64,000 nt of DNA from Blattabacterium sp. (Blattella germanica) str. Bge (GCF_000022605.2 NC_013454.1:496001-560000), one strand, 5' to 3'; positions 8,361 through 18,260 are shown, counted from the stretch's first letter. Notes: generated by a model not told the origin, from the letters alone. Numbers and translations are program-made.

Positions 8361-10807
8361 TATTTAGTAGCTTTAATAATATCTGAAAAAACTCCAGATG
8401 CAGTAACTTCTGCTCCGGCACCTGCTCCTTTTATGATAAGAGGTTGTTCAGCATAACGATATGTATTATATAAAACCATATTGTCTTTTCCTTCTAATTG
8501 AAAAAATGGATGACTTTGTTTAATGGATTCTAAACCTACAGAAGGGACTCCATTTTCATAACGAGCAATAAAACGCAAACGTTTTTTATCTTTTTCTGCT
8601 TCATTTCTAATTTTAAAAAAGTAATCTCTGTATTTATCTAATTCTTGATAAAAATTATCTATAGAAGTGGATCTTGAACAAGATTCAGGAAGAAAAGATT
8701 TCTGATGAATATCACTCAGTTCTAATGGAGAACCACATTCTCTTGCTAAAATAAGTATTTTTCGCATGACATCTAATCCACTTAAATCAATACGAGGGTC
8801 AGGTTCTGTGTATCCTTTAAGTTGAGCTTCTTTGACAATTTCTAAAAAGGATTTGATTCCTGTAAAATGATTGAATATAAAATTCAAACTTCCTGATAAA
8901 ACAGCTTCTATCTTATTGATTTTGTCTCCACTATTGATAAGATCATTGAGGGTGCTAATGACCGGAAGACTGGCTCCTACATTGGTTTCAAATAAAAAAG
9001 GAGCTTTGAAATGTCTAGAAAGTGTTTTTAATCTTTTATAATGATCATAATCAGAAGAACAAGCTATCTTATTACAGGTAATAACACCAATTCCATTCTT
9101 CAAAAATTTATCATAGGTCATAGCCATTTCTTCACTAGCTGTATTATCAACAAATAAACTATTTCTTAGGTTGAATTTCCATACTTCCTCCATGAAAGAA
9201 TATATGTTCATTTTATGACCATCTTGGTGGAGATGTTTTTCCCAATGTCCTAAATTGATTCCATGATCATTAAAATACATTCTTTTGCTGTTAGCTAATC
9301 CTATTACCCTAACTTGAAGTTTTAATTCTTCCAATAGATAATTTTGTTGTTGATCTATCTGTTCAAGCAATTTGCTTCCTACTTTTCCTACTCCACAAAT
9401 AAAAAGATTAATTTGTTTTGGTGGACTTTCAAAAAAAGCTTCATGTAAAGTATTTAATGCTTTTTTAAAATCAGCTTTTCTAATAACTGCTGATATGTTT
9501 TTTTCAGTAGAACCTTGTGCAATAGCTCTAACATTAATACTGTTTCTTCCTAAAGAAGCAAACATTTTTCCGCTGGTTCCATGAAGATTTTTCATATTAT
9601 CTCCTACGACAGCAATAATGCAAAGATCTTTTTCTATTCTTAATGGATCAATACGTCTTTGATGTATTTCTTGAGCAAATTCACTGTCTATTACAGCTTT
9701 TGCTTTGATCACATCCATTTCATGAATTCCTGTGGTAATAGAATGTTCTGAAGAACTTTGAGTTATAAATATTACATTTATTTTTTCACGTGACAACGCT
9801 TCGAACAAACGTTTGGAATATCCAGGAATTCCTACCATTCCACTTCCTTCAAGAGTAAGTAAAGCCATGTTTTGTATTCCAGATATTCCCGTTACAGGTT
9901 GGCTGATATTTGTGTTTTTGCTAATGTAAATTAAAGTTCCTGTATCTAAAGGAGAAAAAGTATTTTTAATTTGTATAGGAATATGTTTTTTCATGGCAGG
10001 TTGTATCGTTGGAGGATAAATGACTTTTGCTCCAAAATGCGATAGTTCCATTGCTTCTTCATAAGAAATTTCCTTAATAGGAAAAGCTTGATTAACAATT
10101 TTTGGATTAGCAGTCATCATTCCACTTACATCCGTCCATATCTCAAGCAAACTAGCCGATATAGCTGCTGCTAAGATAGCCGCAGTATAGTCAGACCCTC
10201 CTCTCCCAAGAGTAGTCGTTTCGTTTTCCAAAGTACAACCAATAAAACCTGGTAATACAACATATTCTGATGTTTTTTCTCTGAAGAACTGAAGAATATG
10301 GTGATTGCTTGTTATAAAATCCACTTGTGCACATCCAAATTGGGAATCAGTGATAATTAAATCCCGACTATCTTTACAAATAGCATCTAATCCAGATTGT
10401 TTTAATTTTTCCGCAATCAAAAAAGAAGAACTGAGTTCTCCAAAACTCATGATTTTATCTAAAGAACGTTTTGAAAGTTCTTCTACTTGAAAAATTCCAT
10501 CACACAAACTTTCTAAATCATTTATATTTTTCTTAATCCAACTAATTAAATGACTTTGATAAGTAATTGGAAACAATTCTCTGATAATATTTAGATGACG
10601 AATTTCTATTTCTTCTAATATATTTTTATAAACATTTTTTCTTTCAGAAGCTAATTGACCACATTGTATTAATTGGTCCGTAATATTTCCTAATGCAGAT
10701 ACAACAATGGCATATCTTCCTTTTGGTTTTTTTTCTAATAAAGAACAAATACGTTTGATAGCATCAGAATGAGCTACGGAACTTCCCCCAAATTTTAAAA
10801 CTTGCAT
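8360..10807 (-). CDS. thrA: Bifunctional aspartokinase / homoserine dehydrogenase
   Basis: An 815-residue fusion. Residues 1 to about 300 form the aspartate kinase (VLKFGGSSVAHSDAIKR, GRGGSDYTAAILAAAI), about 310-450 the ACT regulatory region (LLTLEGSGMVGIPGYSKRLF; LCIIAVVGDNMKNLHGTSG), and about 460-815 the homoserine dehydrogenase (INLFICGVGKVGSKLLEQ for NADP, GVITCNKIACSSDYD, VLSGSLNFIFNHF). It performs the first and third steps from aspartate to threonine; the first also serves lysine (dapB at 53 kb). The ACT region looks complete, so threonine feedback could remain; this is inference. First gene of thrABC. Confidence 0.97.
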   Translation of the reverse strand: MQVLKFGGSSVAHSDAIKRICSLLEKKPKGRYAIVVSALGNITDQLIQCGQLASERKNVYKNILEEIEIRHLNIIRELFPITYQSHLISWIKKNINDLESLCDGIFQVEELSKRSLDKIMSFGELSSSFLIAEKLKQSGLDAICKDSRDLIITDSQFGCAQVDFITSNHHILQFFREKTSEYVVLPGFIGCTLENETTTLGRGGSDYTAAILAAAISASLLEIWTDVSGMMTANPKIVNQAFPIKEISYEEAMELSHFGAKVIYPPTIQPAMKKHIPIQIKNTFSPLDTGTLIYISKNTNISQPVTGISGIQNMALLTLEGSGMVGIPGYSKRLFEALSREKINVIFITQSSSEHSITTGIHEMDVIKAKAVIDSEFAQEIHQRRIDPLRIEKDLCIIAVVGDNMKNLHGTSGKMFASLGRNSINVRAIAQGSTEKNISAVIRKADFKKALNTLHEAFFESPPKQINLFICGVGKVGSKLLEQIDQQQNYLLEELKLQVRVIGLANSKRMYFNDHGINLGHWEKHLHQDGHKMNIYSFMEEVWKFNLRNSLFVDNTASEEMAMTYDKFLKNGIGVITCNKIACSSDYDHYKRLKTLSRHFKAPFLFETNVGASLPVISTLNDLINSGDKINKIEAVLSGSLNFIFNHFTGIKSFLEIVKEAQLKGYTEPDPRIDLSGLDVMRKILILARECGSPLELSDIHQKSFLPESCSRSTSIDNFYQELDKYRDYFFKIRNEAEKDKKRLRFIARYENGVPSVGLESIKQSHPFFQLEGKDNMVLYNTYRYAEQPLIIKGAGAGAEVTASGVFSDIIKATK

Positions 10808-11165
10808 TTTTTAATTATTTGTTTAAAACAATTTTCCCATTATTAAAGATGATAACAAAAATAATGATAATTTACGGAGACGTACTTGTTTTATTTTTTT
10901 CACAGAAAATTAATAGAATTAGATTCTGAAGAAGTTTGTTGGTATAATGTGAATTATGAATAAAAAATCATTCAATAATATTTTCATAAACTTAATATTT
11001 CAACCTTAATAAAATTGAAAATATTGAAGGCAATATAATTTTATTCATTTTTTTCTTTATTTTATTTTTAAAATTTCATAATAAGGAAAAAATTATTATA
11101 ATATTTCATAACTTTAAATGTTGCAACGATATTATGTTTATGAATAAAAATAACTTAAAGAAAGT
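10808..11165. other. 358-bp divergent intergenic region between thrA and ureAB
   Basis: This gap must hold the promoters of thrABC (minus) and ureABC (plus). The minus strand has a CGTTGCA element at 11122-11128 followed 21 bases later by TATAAT, and a 22-codon mini frame at 10919-10987 (starting MKILLNDF, containing FIIHIIPTN). A short hairpin AGAAT-CTA-ATTCT lies at its 3' end. I see no strong terminator and no threonine-rich leader peptide, so attenuation of thrA is not supported. The plus strand upstream of ureAB shows no clear ribosome-binding site beyond an AAAGAAAG stretch. Confidence 0.5.
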
Positions 11166-11795
11166 ATGCATTTAACTTCTTATGAAAAGGAAAAAATTCT
11201 TCTGCATATGGCTGGAGAATTGGCGAAAAAACGTTTAAAAAGAGGATTAAAATTAAATTATCCTGAATCTTTAGCTTTAATCACTCATTATGTCATGGAA
11301 GGAGCACGTGATGGAAAAACGGTAAAAGAACTTATGTATGAAGCTGGAAATATTCTGAATGATGAACAAGTTATGGATGGAGTATATGAATTACTTAATA
11401 ATGTTCAAATAGAGGCAACTTTTCCTGATGGGACAAAATTAGTTACTATACACAATCCTATTAAAAAAAATAGAAAAGAAAACTCTAATCTAATTCCAGG
11501 TCAATATGATCTTCTTGAAGAAGATATTATTTTATTACCTGGAAGACCTCGTATAGAAAGAGTAGTATCTAATACTGGAACTCGTCCTATTCAAATAGGA
11601 TCTCATTTTCATTTTTATGAAACGAATCCTGCTCTTCTTTTTGATAGAGAAGGAACTAAAGGATATAGACTGGATATTCCTTCTGGAAGATCTGTCCGTT
11701 TTGAGCCAGGAGAAACCAAAAAAGTCATATTAGTAGAAATAGGAGGAAGCAAAAAAATTTATGGATTTTCAGGAAAAGAAAATACAACAATATGA
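11166..11795 (+). CDS. ureAB: Urease subunit gamma/beta fusion
   Basis: A 209-residue fusion. Residues 1-100 are the gamma subunit ([41 protein letters not shown]), followed by a short linker and the beta subunit ([39 protein letters not shown]). Together with UreC it forms the nickel enzyme that hydrolyses urea to ammonia and carbamate. The fusion resembles the Helicobacter-type UreA. Its stop overlaps the ureC start by 4 bp (ATGA). In cockroach symbionts urease is linked to nitrogen recycling from host uric acid; that role here is inferred. Confidence 0.96.
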   Translation: MHLTSYEKEKILLHMAGELAKKRLKRGLKLNYPESLALITHYVMEGARDGKTVKELMYEAGNILNDEQVMDGVYELLNNVQIEATFPDGTKLVTIHNPIKKNRKENSNLIPGQYDLLEEDIILLPGRPRIERVVSNTGTRPIQIGSHFHFYETNPALLFDREGTKGYRLDIPSGRSVRFEPGETKKVILVEIGGSKKIYGFSGKENTTI

Positions 11796-13498
11796 AAAAA
11801 ATAGACAGAGAATCTTATGCAAGTATGTATGGGCCTACAAAAGGGGATAGAATTCGTTTAGGAGATACATCTTTATGGATTGAAATAGAAAAAGATTATA
11901 CTATTTATGGAGATGAATGTGTTTTTGGAGGAGGAAAAGTCATTAGAGATGGAATGGGGCAGCATCCATTTGCTACAAAAAATGAAGGAATTTTGGATTT
12001 AGTATTGACTAACGCTATCATTGTTGATCATTGGGGAATTGTAAAAGCAGATATTGGAATAAAAAATGGAATTATCGTTGGAATAGGAAAAGCTGGAAAT
12101 CCATATTTTATGGATGGTGTTACTCCAAATATGTATATTGGAGCAGGAACAGAAGTTATCTCTTCTGAAAATCTAATTGTAACAGCGGGAAGTGTAGATA
12201 GTCATGTTCATTACATATGCCCACAATTATTTGAAGTGGCGTTAGAAAATGGAACAACTACTATTATCGGGGGAGGATCAGGTCCAGCAACTGGAACTAT
12301 AGCCACGAATTGTACTTCTGGGGTATGGAATATTCAAAGAATGTTAAAAAGTACAGATCATATTCCTATCAATTTTATTTTTCTTGCTAGTGGAAACAGT
12401 TCTCATCCTGAAGCTTTAATTGAACAAATAGAAGCAGGTGCAGGAGGATTAAAAATCCATGAAGATTGGGGAAGTACTCCTTATGTTATAGATCAATGTT
12501 TAAATGTTTCTGAAAAATTAGACGTACAAGTCAATATCCATACGGATTCACTAAATGAATCAGGCTATATAGAGGATACGTTAAAAACGTTTAAAGGAAG
12601 AACGATTCACACTTATCATACAGAAGGAGCTGGTGGAGGACATGCCCCTGATTTATTGAAAGTTATATCCTTTTCTAATATCTTACCTTCATCTACAAGT
12701 CCTACTATGCCTTACACTAGCAATACCATAGATGAACATTTAGATATGTTAATGATTTGTCATCATTTAGATTGTAATTTGCCAGAAGATATTGCTTTTG
12801 CTAAATCGCGTATCAGATCTGAAACTATTAGTGCCGAAGGAGTTTTACATGATATGGGTGCTATTAGTATGACGAGTTCTGATTCCCAAGCTATGGGGAG
12901 AATAGGAGAAATAGTGAAACGGACTTGGCAAACAGCTGATAAGATGAAAAAACAAAGAGGATATCTGAATGAGGACAATCCAAAAAATGATAATTTCAGA
13001 GTAAAAAGATATATTTCTAAATATACCATAAATCCTGCTATTACACATGGAATATCAGAATATGTAGGTTCTATAAACATTGGAAAAATGGGAGATTTAG
13101 TATTGTGGAAACCCTCTTTTTTTGGAGTCAAACCAGAATTAGTCATAAAAAGCGGAATGATTGTATACGCTAGTATGGGTGATCCTAATGCGACCATTCC
13201 TACACCTCAACCATTCATGTATAGAAAAATGTTTGGTTATTTTGAACCTAAATTGAGCTGTCTTTTTGTTTCAGCGTGTGCTATCAATCATGGTTTTTTT
13301 GAAAAAAATGAAATTAAAAAACAAATAAAAATAGTAAAAGGATGTCGTTCTTTATCTAAAAAAGACATGGTATTAAATGAAAAAACTCCAAACTTAGAAG
13401 TAGAACCAAAAACCTATAATGTTTATATAAACGGAGAAAAGATTATTTCTAATCCTTCTGATATTTTACCACTAGCTCAAAGATATTTTTTATTCTAA
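11792..13498 (+). CDS. ureC: Urease subunit alpha (catalytic)
   Basis: A 568-residue protein of normal UreC length. The active site is intact: the nickel-binding HxH in [12 protein letters not shown], the lysine to be carbamylated in [13 protein letters not shown] near residue 220, nickel histidines in [12 protein letters not shown] and [15 protein letters not shown], the catalytic histidine in [14 protein letters not shown], and the nickel aspartate in [15 protein letters not shown]. It overlaps ureAB by 4 bp. The nickel-insertion genes ureD, E, F and G do not follow: the next gene is tRNA-Leu on the other strand. They must be elsewhere for the enzyme to work. Confidence 0.98.
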   Translation: MKKIDRESYASMYGPTKGDRIRLGDTSLWIEIEKDYTIYGDECVFGGGKVIRDGMGQHPFATKNEGILDLVLTNAIIVDHWGIVKADIGIKNGIIVGIGKAGNPYFMDGVTPNMYIGAGTEVISSENLIVTAGSVDSHVHYICPQLFEVALENGTTTIIGGGSGPATGTIATNCTSGVWNIQRMLKSTDHIPINFIFLASGNSSHPEALIEQIEAGAGGLKIHEDWGSTPYVIDQCLNVSEKLDVQVNIHTDSLNESGYIEDTLKTFKGRTIHTYHTEGAGGGHAPDLLKVISFSNILPSSTSPTMPYTSNTIDEHLDMLMICHHLDCNLPEDIAFAKSRIRSETISAEGVLHDMGAISMTSSDSQAMGRIGEIVKRTWQTADKMKKQRGYLNEDNPKNDNFRVKRYISKYTINPAITHGISEYVGSINIGKMGDLVLWKPSFFGVKPELVIKSGMIVYASMGDPNATIPTPQPFMYRKMFGYFEPKLSCLFVSACAINHGFFEKNEIKKQIKIVKGCRSLSKKDMVLNEKTPNLEVEPKTYNVYINGEKIISNPSDILPLAQRYFLF

Positions 13499-13530
13499 TT
13501 AACATTTTCAAGGAACCATTCAAATAAAGT

Positions 13531-13612
13531 ACCCAGGGCGGGATTCGAACCCGCATGATGTAAAATCACTGGATTTTGAGTCCAGCGCGTATACCAATTT
13601 CGCCACCTGGGT
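13531..13612 (-). tRNA. tRNA-Leu (anticodon CAA)
   Basis: Reverse complement folds as an 82-nt class II tRNA: acceptor ACCCAGG / CCTGGGT, anticodon arm CTGGA-CTCAAAA-TCCAG with anticodon CAA, a variable arm, and T arm GCGGG-TTCGAAT-CCCGC. CCA is not encoded. Its 5' half overlaps the last codons of the dCMP deaminase frame on the same strand. Confidence 0.96.
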
Positions 13613-14033
13613 TTAATTTTTCTATTTTTATTTTCAATTTCTTCAAAAAAACCATTCCTTGATCGTTTTTCGTATACTCGTGTAAATAGATGACTCTTCT
13701 GATAGTAGATTGATAAATTAATTTACAACATTCTTGACATGGAAAATGTGTAACGTATATAGAAGCTCCTTTACAAGATAAGGATGAAGAAGAAAGTTTT
13801 AATATTGCATTTTCTTCTGCATGGATCACATACCATTTAGTTACTCCATTTTTTTCTTCACATATATTATCAAATCCACTTGGAGTTCTATTATATCCAC
13901 AAGATATGATTTGATTCTTTTGAACTATAACAGCTCCGACTTTTTTTTTTTTACAAAAAGATAATTTAGATTGTTCTATAGCCAGTTTCATATACGCTAT
14001 ATCATCGTGTTTTTTGTAAATTTCATAATTCAT
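13566..14033 (-). CDS. dCMP/cytidylate deaminase family protein, 3' end runs into tRNA-Leu
   Basis: A 155-residue zinc deaminase of the ComEB/dCMP type. HAEENAILKL gives the zinc His and catalytic Glu, and FPCQECCKLI gives the two Cys. dCMP deaminase makes dUMP, the ThyA substrate. The last 14 residues (PGGEIGIRAGLKIQ) are read from inside the tRNA-Leu gene, a 47-bp same-strand overlap. Related flavobacterial proteins end about where KIKIEKLN stands. With one A fewer in the five-base run complementary to 13617-13621 the frame would end KIEN followed by TAA, directly before the tRNA. The gene is divergent from the methyltransferase gene by 8 bp. Confidence 0.85.
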   Translation of the reverse strand: MNYEIYKKHDDIAYMKLAIEQSKLSFCKKKKVGAVIVQKNQIISCGYNRTPSGFDNICEEKNGVTKWYVIHAEENAILKLSSSSLSCKGASIYVTHFPCQECCKLIYQSTIRRVIYLHEYTKNDQGMVFLKKLKIKIEKLNPGGEIGIRAGLKIQ

Positions 14034-14041
14034 TATACAAA

Positions 14042-14845
14042 ATGAAAAAAATACACAGTCTACAAAATACAGAAATTAAAGATTTAATAAAAGTTTATAA
14101 AAAAAAAAATTATCCGAATGGATTTCTTGTAGAAGGAGTAAAAGAATTTGAAATGGCTATAGAAGGTAATTTTTTACCCCAAAAAATATTTATATGTGAA
14201 AAAATATTCCATGAGTATGATATGATTAAATCATATCATACTATGACTTGTTTGATCAGTATGAAAATCTTTAGAAAATTAGCATACAGAGAAAATTCAG
14301 GAGGAATTATTGCTTTTTTTAGAGAAAAATCTATTATTGATAAACTAATAAATGAAAAAATAACTAATAATTCTTTAATTCTTATATTAGATGGAATCGA
14401 AAAACCTGGAAACATAGGAGCTATGTTAAGAACAGCTGATGCTGCAGGGATTCATATTATTATATTATGTAATATGAAAACTCATATTTATAACTCTAAT
14501 GTTATCAGGTGCAGTTTGGGAAGTGTTTTTACAAGAAAGATTTTCATAGAAAAAATGGGATCAATTATTTCTTGGCTGCAAGAAAACAAAGTTAAAATTG
14601 TGGGAACAGGATTTTATAATCATCAAAAAGCGAAAAATTTATATAAAACTAAACTAAATTATTCAAATTTAGCTATTATTTTTGGTTCTGAAAATAAAGG
14701 AATATCTAATATTTGGTTTAATATAGCAAACAAAATTATAACTATTCCCATGTTTGGAAATGTGGATTCATTAAATGTCAGTCATGCTATGTCTATAATA
14801 ATATATGAGATTATTAGGCAGAGAAATTATAACTTCAATTTATAA
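14042..14845 (+). CDS. TrmH/SpoU family RNA 2'-O-methyltransferase
   Basis: A 267-residue SPOUT methyltransferase. An N-terminal substrate-binding domain (about 1-100) is followed by the SpoU domain with motif 1 (LDGIEKPGNIGAMLRTADAAG), motif 2 (LAIIFGSENKGIS) and motif 3 (ITIPMFGNVDSLNVSHAMSI), the three stretches that build the knotted AdoMet site. The family methylates ribose 2'-OH in tRNA or 23S rRNA; which nucleotide is modified cannot be decided here. Its end overlaps rnhA by 6 bp tail to tail. Confidence 0.9.
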   Translation: MKKIHSLQNTEIKDLIKVYKKKNYPNGFLVEGVKEFEMAIEGNFLPQKIFICEKIFHEYDMIKSYHTMTCLISMKIFRKLAYRENSGGIIAFFREKSIIDKLINEKITNNSLILILDGIEKPGNIGAMLRTADAAGIHIIILCNMKTHIYNSNVIRCSLGSVFTRKIFIEKMGSIISWLQENKVKIVGTGFYNHQKAKNLYKTKLNYSNLAIIFGSENKGISNIWFNIANKIITIPMFGNVDSLNVSHAMSIIIYEIIRQRNYNFNL

Positions 14846-15322
14846 AGACTTATTTTGCTTTTCATATATATAATCTATTTTAAGAATTTTTCTTTTAGAA
14901 GCTTCTACAGATAATCTATCACAATAATCATTAATATAATGATTGTTATGAGATTTAATCCATTGAAAATCAATTATATTTTTGTTATATATCTTTAAAA
15001 ATCTCTTCCACAGATCTACATTTTTCTTTTGAAAAAAGTTATTCTTTTTCCATTGATGAATCCAGTTATTTTGAATCGTATTTACTATATATTTAGAATC
15101 AGTAAAAACTACAATATTTTGTTTTCTTTTTTCTATTTTTTCTAATCCTACAATGACTGCTAATAGTTCCATACGATTATTCGTTGTATAACGAAATCCT
15201 TCTGAAATTATTTTTCTATTATAAGAATTTCCAATAGTTGTTTCTATGAAAATTCCGTATCCTCCTGGTCCAGGATTTCCTTTTGAAGAACCGTCAGTGT
15301 AAATATGAATTTTTTGATTCAC
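14840..15322 (-). CDS. rnhA: Ribonuclease HI
   Basis: A 160-residue RNase HI that cuts RNA in RNA-DNA hybrids. The four acidic catalytic positions are visible: Asp in IYTDGSSKGNPGPGGYG, Glu in NRMELLAVIVG, Asp in VVFTDSKYIV and Asp in HYINDYCDRLS, with the histidine loop KSHNNH before it. The basic region (HQWKKNNFFQKKNVDLWKR) corresponds to the handle. Lies 12 bp after plsC on the same strand. Confidence 0.95.
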   Translation of the reverse strand: MNQKIHIYTDGSSKGNPGPGGYGIFIETTIGNSYNRKIISEGFRYTTNNRMELLAVIVGLEKIEKRKQNIVVFTDSKYIVNTIQNNWIHQWKKNNFFQKKNVDLWKRFLKIYNKNIIDFQWIKSHNNHYINDYCDRLSVEASKRKILKIDYIYEKQNKSL

Positions 15323-15334
15323 GAATAATTCATA

Positions 15335-16105
15335 TTAAAATTTTGATTGATTTACTTTTTCACGTTCAAATTTTTCTAATTGATGTTTTATCAAATTGAA
15401 ACATTTTTTTTTCAAATCATTTTTATCCTTTAAGGATAAGTTTTTTGTTGATATAGAATGATGTTGCTTGATTCTTATTTTTCCTGGTCCTCCTTTCATA
15501 ATAGAAAAACTAGGAAATTTTGTTTTTATGTCAGCTATAGTAAAAGGAATAATAGATATTTTTTTGATTATAGCTATAAAAAAAGCTCCATTCTTAAAAT
15601 GATCTAAAAAAACAGATGGTTTAGGAACCCCTCCTTCTGGAAAAATACAAACACTTTTTCCAGAATCTACTTTATCCTGTATTTTTTTAAAAACTTGTAT
15701 ACAACTCGACAAATTTTTTCTATCTATAAGAATATTACTTTTTTTGTAAACAAAACCAAAAAATGGAAGTTTAGCTAATTCCGCTTTTCCTACAAAAACT
15801 AGAGGATGATTTCTCATTAAAGAATAAATTAACATAATATCCATGATAGAGGTATGATTGCTGATAATTACGTATTGTTTGTTTTTATCTAATATTTCTT
15901 CATCTTTTTCTAATACATACCAAAAACCCATGAGAAATAGATTACTTCTAGCCCACATTTGATGAAACCAATATGCAATGGGATAATATTTATCTTTAAA
16001 AAGAAATGGAATAGAAACTCCTGCCCAGAATGGAATTAAAAATATGTTGATAATCAAAAACCATGCACGCCACAATAATACAAATGATATTTGTAGAATT
16101 CTCAT
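15335..16105 (-). CDS. plsC: 1-acyl-sn-glycerol-3-phosphate acyltransferase
   Basis: A 256-residue membrane acyltransferase that makes phosphatidic acid from lysophosphatidic acid. The catalytic H(X4)D motif is NHTSIMDI, the glycerophosphate-binding motif is FPEGGVPKPS, and the block NILIDRKN lies between them. Two hydrophobic segments at the N-terminus (residues 1-45) should anchor it in the inner membrane. PssA at 34.6 kb acts downstream in phospholipid synthesis. Followed by rnhA after 12 bp. Confidence 0.92.
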   Translation of the reverse strand: MRILQISFVLLWRAWFLIINIFLIPFWAGVSIPFLFKDKYYPIAYWFHQMWARSNLFLMGFWYVLEKDEEILDKNKQYVIISNHTSIMDIMLIYSLMRNHPLVFVGKAELAKLPFFGFVYKKSNILIDRKNLSSCIQVFKKIQDKVDSGKSVCIFPEGGVPKPSVFLDHFKNGAFFIAIIKKISIIPFTIADIKTKFPSFSIMKGGPGKIRIKQHHSISTKNLSLKDKNDLKKKCFNLIKHQLEKFEREKVNQSKF

Positions 16106-16256
16106 TAAATAATAAAATTTAATAAAAATAAAAAAATTTTTAATAACTTTTTTTATCTATTTTTATGCAAATAAAAATGTATACATTATTATTATTTTGT
16201 TTTGAAAAAAAATCTGATCTTTATGGAAATAAAGTATTGTATTTCCTGATACATGT

Positions 16257-17258
16257 ATGTATACATTAGGAGAGTTTATTATAGAAAATAGAGATTGTTT
16301 TTCATGTTCCATTGAGTCTTTATTACGATTATTTAGTTCTATAAAATTGGCTTCTAAGGCAATTCATAAAGAAGTTAACAAAGCCGGTTTAACTGAAGAA
16401 ATTATAGGCAGCTCTGGAGTAACTAATATTCAAGGAGAAAATCAACAAAAATTGGATGATTTTGCTCACAGAGCTTTTATTGAATCTTTTAAAAGCAGAA
16501 ATGTAGTTTGTGGAATAGCTTCCGAAGAAAGTAAAGATTTTATAGTGATAAATAGTAAAAAAGAAAATCCTTTACAAAATCAATATATTGTTTTAATAGA
16601 TCCACTTGATGGATCTTCTAATATAGATGTAAATGTATCTATAGGAACTATCTTTTCCGTATACATGAAAAAGTCTCCTATTCAAATGGATGTAACAATA
16701 GAAGATTTTTTGCAAAAAGGAAATCAACAAATTCTTGCAGGATATATCATTTATGGATCTTCTACTATATTGGTGTTCACTACAGGGAATGGAGTATATG
16801 GATTTACTTTAGATCCTTCAGTTGGAACTTTTTATCTATCTCATTCTAATCTTAGATTTCCTAAAAAAGAAAAAATTTATTCTATTAATGAAGGAAATTA
16901 TGCGAAATTTCCTAATTCCATTAGGAAATTTATAAGATATTGCCAAGAAAAAAAAGAAAATCGTCCTTATACGGCAAGATATATTGGATCTTTGGTCGGT
17001 GACTTTCACAGAAATATGATACAAGGAGGAATATATATTTATCCTAAAACCGCTTCTTCTCCAGAAGGAAAATTAAGATTACTTTATGAATGCAATCCTA
17101 TGGCTTTTTTAGCAGAACAAGCTGGAGGAAAGGCTTCTGATGGAAAAAAACGTATTTTAGATATAGAACCTAAAAAATTGCATCAAAGAACTCCATTTGT
17201 ATGTGGGCCTATAGGAATGGTTTCTAAATTAGAAGAATTTATGGATAATTGTGAATAA
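16257..17258 (+). CDS. fbp: Fructose-1,6-bisphosphatase, class I
   Basis: A 333-residue class I enzyme that removes the 1-phosphate of fructose 1,6-bisphosphate in gluconeogenesis. The metal-binding motif is [16 protein letters not shown], and the substrate stretch [20 protein letters not shown] and the C-terminal metal-site [18 protein letters not shown] are present. Length equals E. coli Fbp. Upstream 150 bp show no gene. rnpA remnants begin 10 bp after the stop. Confidence 0.96.
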   Translation: MYTLGEFIIENRDCFSCSIESLLRLFSSIKLASKAIHKEVNKAGLTEEIIGSSGVTNIQGENQQKLDDFAHRAFIESFKSRNVVCGIASEESKDFIVINSKKENPLQNQYIVLIDPLDGSSNIDVNVSIGTIFSVYMKKSPIQMDVTIEDFLQKGNQQILAGYIIYGSSTILVFTTGNGVYGFTLDPSVGTFYLSHSNLRFPKKEKIYSINEGNYAKFPNSIRKFIRYCQEKKENRPYTARYIGSLVGDFHRNMIQGGIYIYPKTASSPEGKLRLLYECNPMAFLAEQAGGKASDGKKRILDIEPKKLHQRTPFVCGPIGMVSKLEEFMDNCE

Positions 17259-17268
17259 TTTTTATTGC

Positions 17269-17625
17269 ATGAAAATGAAAGGTAAAAAAAATTTTGATAA
17301 AGTTATAAAAAATGGAAAATATTTGTTAATAGATCCTGTTTGTTCTGTTTTTCTATTAGAAAAAATAAATTGTGAAAAAAATTCATTCATCAACTTAATT
17401 GGAACTTTAGTAAAAAAAAAACTTTAAAAATCAGTTCATAGAAATAGAATCAAACGTTTATTGAGAACTTGTTTTTCATTGAATAAATCCATTTTGGAAA
17501 AACATATGGAAAGCAAAAATATTTATATAATTTTCATTTATAATCATTTTTATCTTCCTAAATTTCAAGAGATAAATCAATCTGTAAAAAAAATATTCAA
17601 TAAAATAAAAAGAGATTATGGTTGA
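17269..17625 (+). pseudogene. rnpA: RNase P protein component, interrupted by an in-frame stop
   Basis: From ATG 17269 (or 17275) the frame reads MKMKGKKNFDKVIKNGKYLL and continues to a TAA at 17425-17427. The same frame then goes on with KSVHRNRIKRLLRTCFSLNK, the signature RNR motif of RnpA, to a TGA at 17623-17625, 119 codons in all and the family's normal length. The stop sits between an A10 run (17412-17421) and an A5 run. One A fewer in the first and one more in the second would read KKNFKKSVHRNR, the family pattern; a single A-to-T change in AAA explains it as well. A single slip does not restore the frame. RNase P RNA (29.3 kb) looks intact. Confidence 0.85.
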
Positions 17626-18197
17626 AATAATTGACCTGCATTAGCTCCAAAAATTTTAACGGCAAAAGCTAATAAAACAATTCCAAATATCTTTTTGAGT
17701 ATATCTAAGCCATTGTTTCCTATTTTTTCAGCTATAAAATCACATCTATCTATCACAAAATAAACAACGATCATGTTCAAGATCAAAGATAAAAGAATAA
17801 TATTTACGTCATAAGTTGTTCTTAATGAAATCAAAGTGGTTAAAGACCCAGGACCAGCTATAAGAGGAAAAGCTATTGGAACAATAGAAGTTTGTGCGTT
17901 TTCTGTAACTTTGTGTAAATCAACTCCTAATATCATTTCTAAACCTATTAAAAACAACACTATAGATCCTGCTACAGAAAAAGAGTGAACATCCACTCCA
18001 ATAATTTTTAGCATAGGTTGTCCTAGGAATAGGAAAGATAAGAATATAACAAGAGAAGTGACTATTACTTTTTTAGTTTCTATTATGTTTCCTTTTGATT
18101 TGAATCCCATAATAATCGGAGCATTTCCTAATATGTCTATAATGCTAAAAAGTATCATAAAACAACTGATTAATGAATTTATCCATTCCATATTCAA
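17616..18197 (-). CDS. MarC family integral membrane protein
   Basis: A 193-residue protein with six predicted hydrophobic segments and the family stretches FSIIDILGNAPIIMGF near the start and AFPLIAGPGSLTTLISL in the middle. MarC (UPF0056) proteins sit in the inner membrane and their substrate is unknown. The 3' end overlaps the rnpA remnant by 10 bp tail to tail. Upstream (18198-18402) there is a candidate promoter and an inverted repeat. Confidence 0.9.
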   Translation of the reverse strand: MNMEWINSLISCFMILFSIIDILGNAPIIMGFKSKGNIIETKKVIVTSLVIFLSFLFLGQPMLKIIGVDVHSFSVAGSIVLFLIGLEMILGVDLHKVTENAQTSIVPIAFPLIAGPGSLTTLISLRTTYDVNIILLSLILNMIVVYFVIDRCDFIAEKIGNNGLDILKKIFGIVLLAFAVKIFGANAGQLFQP

Positions 18198-18260
18198 AAT
18201 TTATTCTAAAGAATTTTTACCTTATTACGAATTATAATTTATTTAATGAAATAACACACT

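Noticed and set aside
10815-10910. GTG-started basic frame (KKIKQVRLRKLSLF) directly upstream of thrA as thr leader peptide
   Set aside because: It has no Thr codons and no terminator, so it does not fit attenuation.
12763-13197. 144-codon frame antisense to ureC
   Set aside because: It lies fully within the catalytic part of ureC, shows no family pattern and follows from ureC codon bias.
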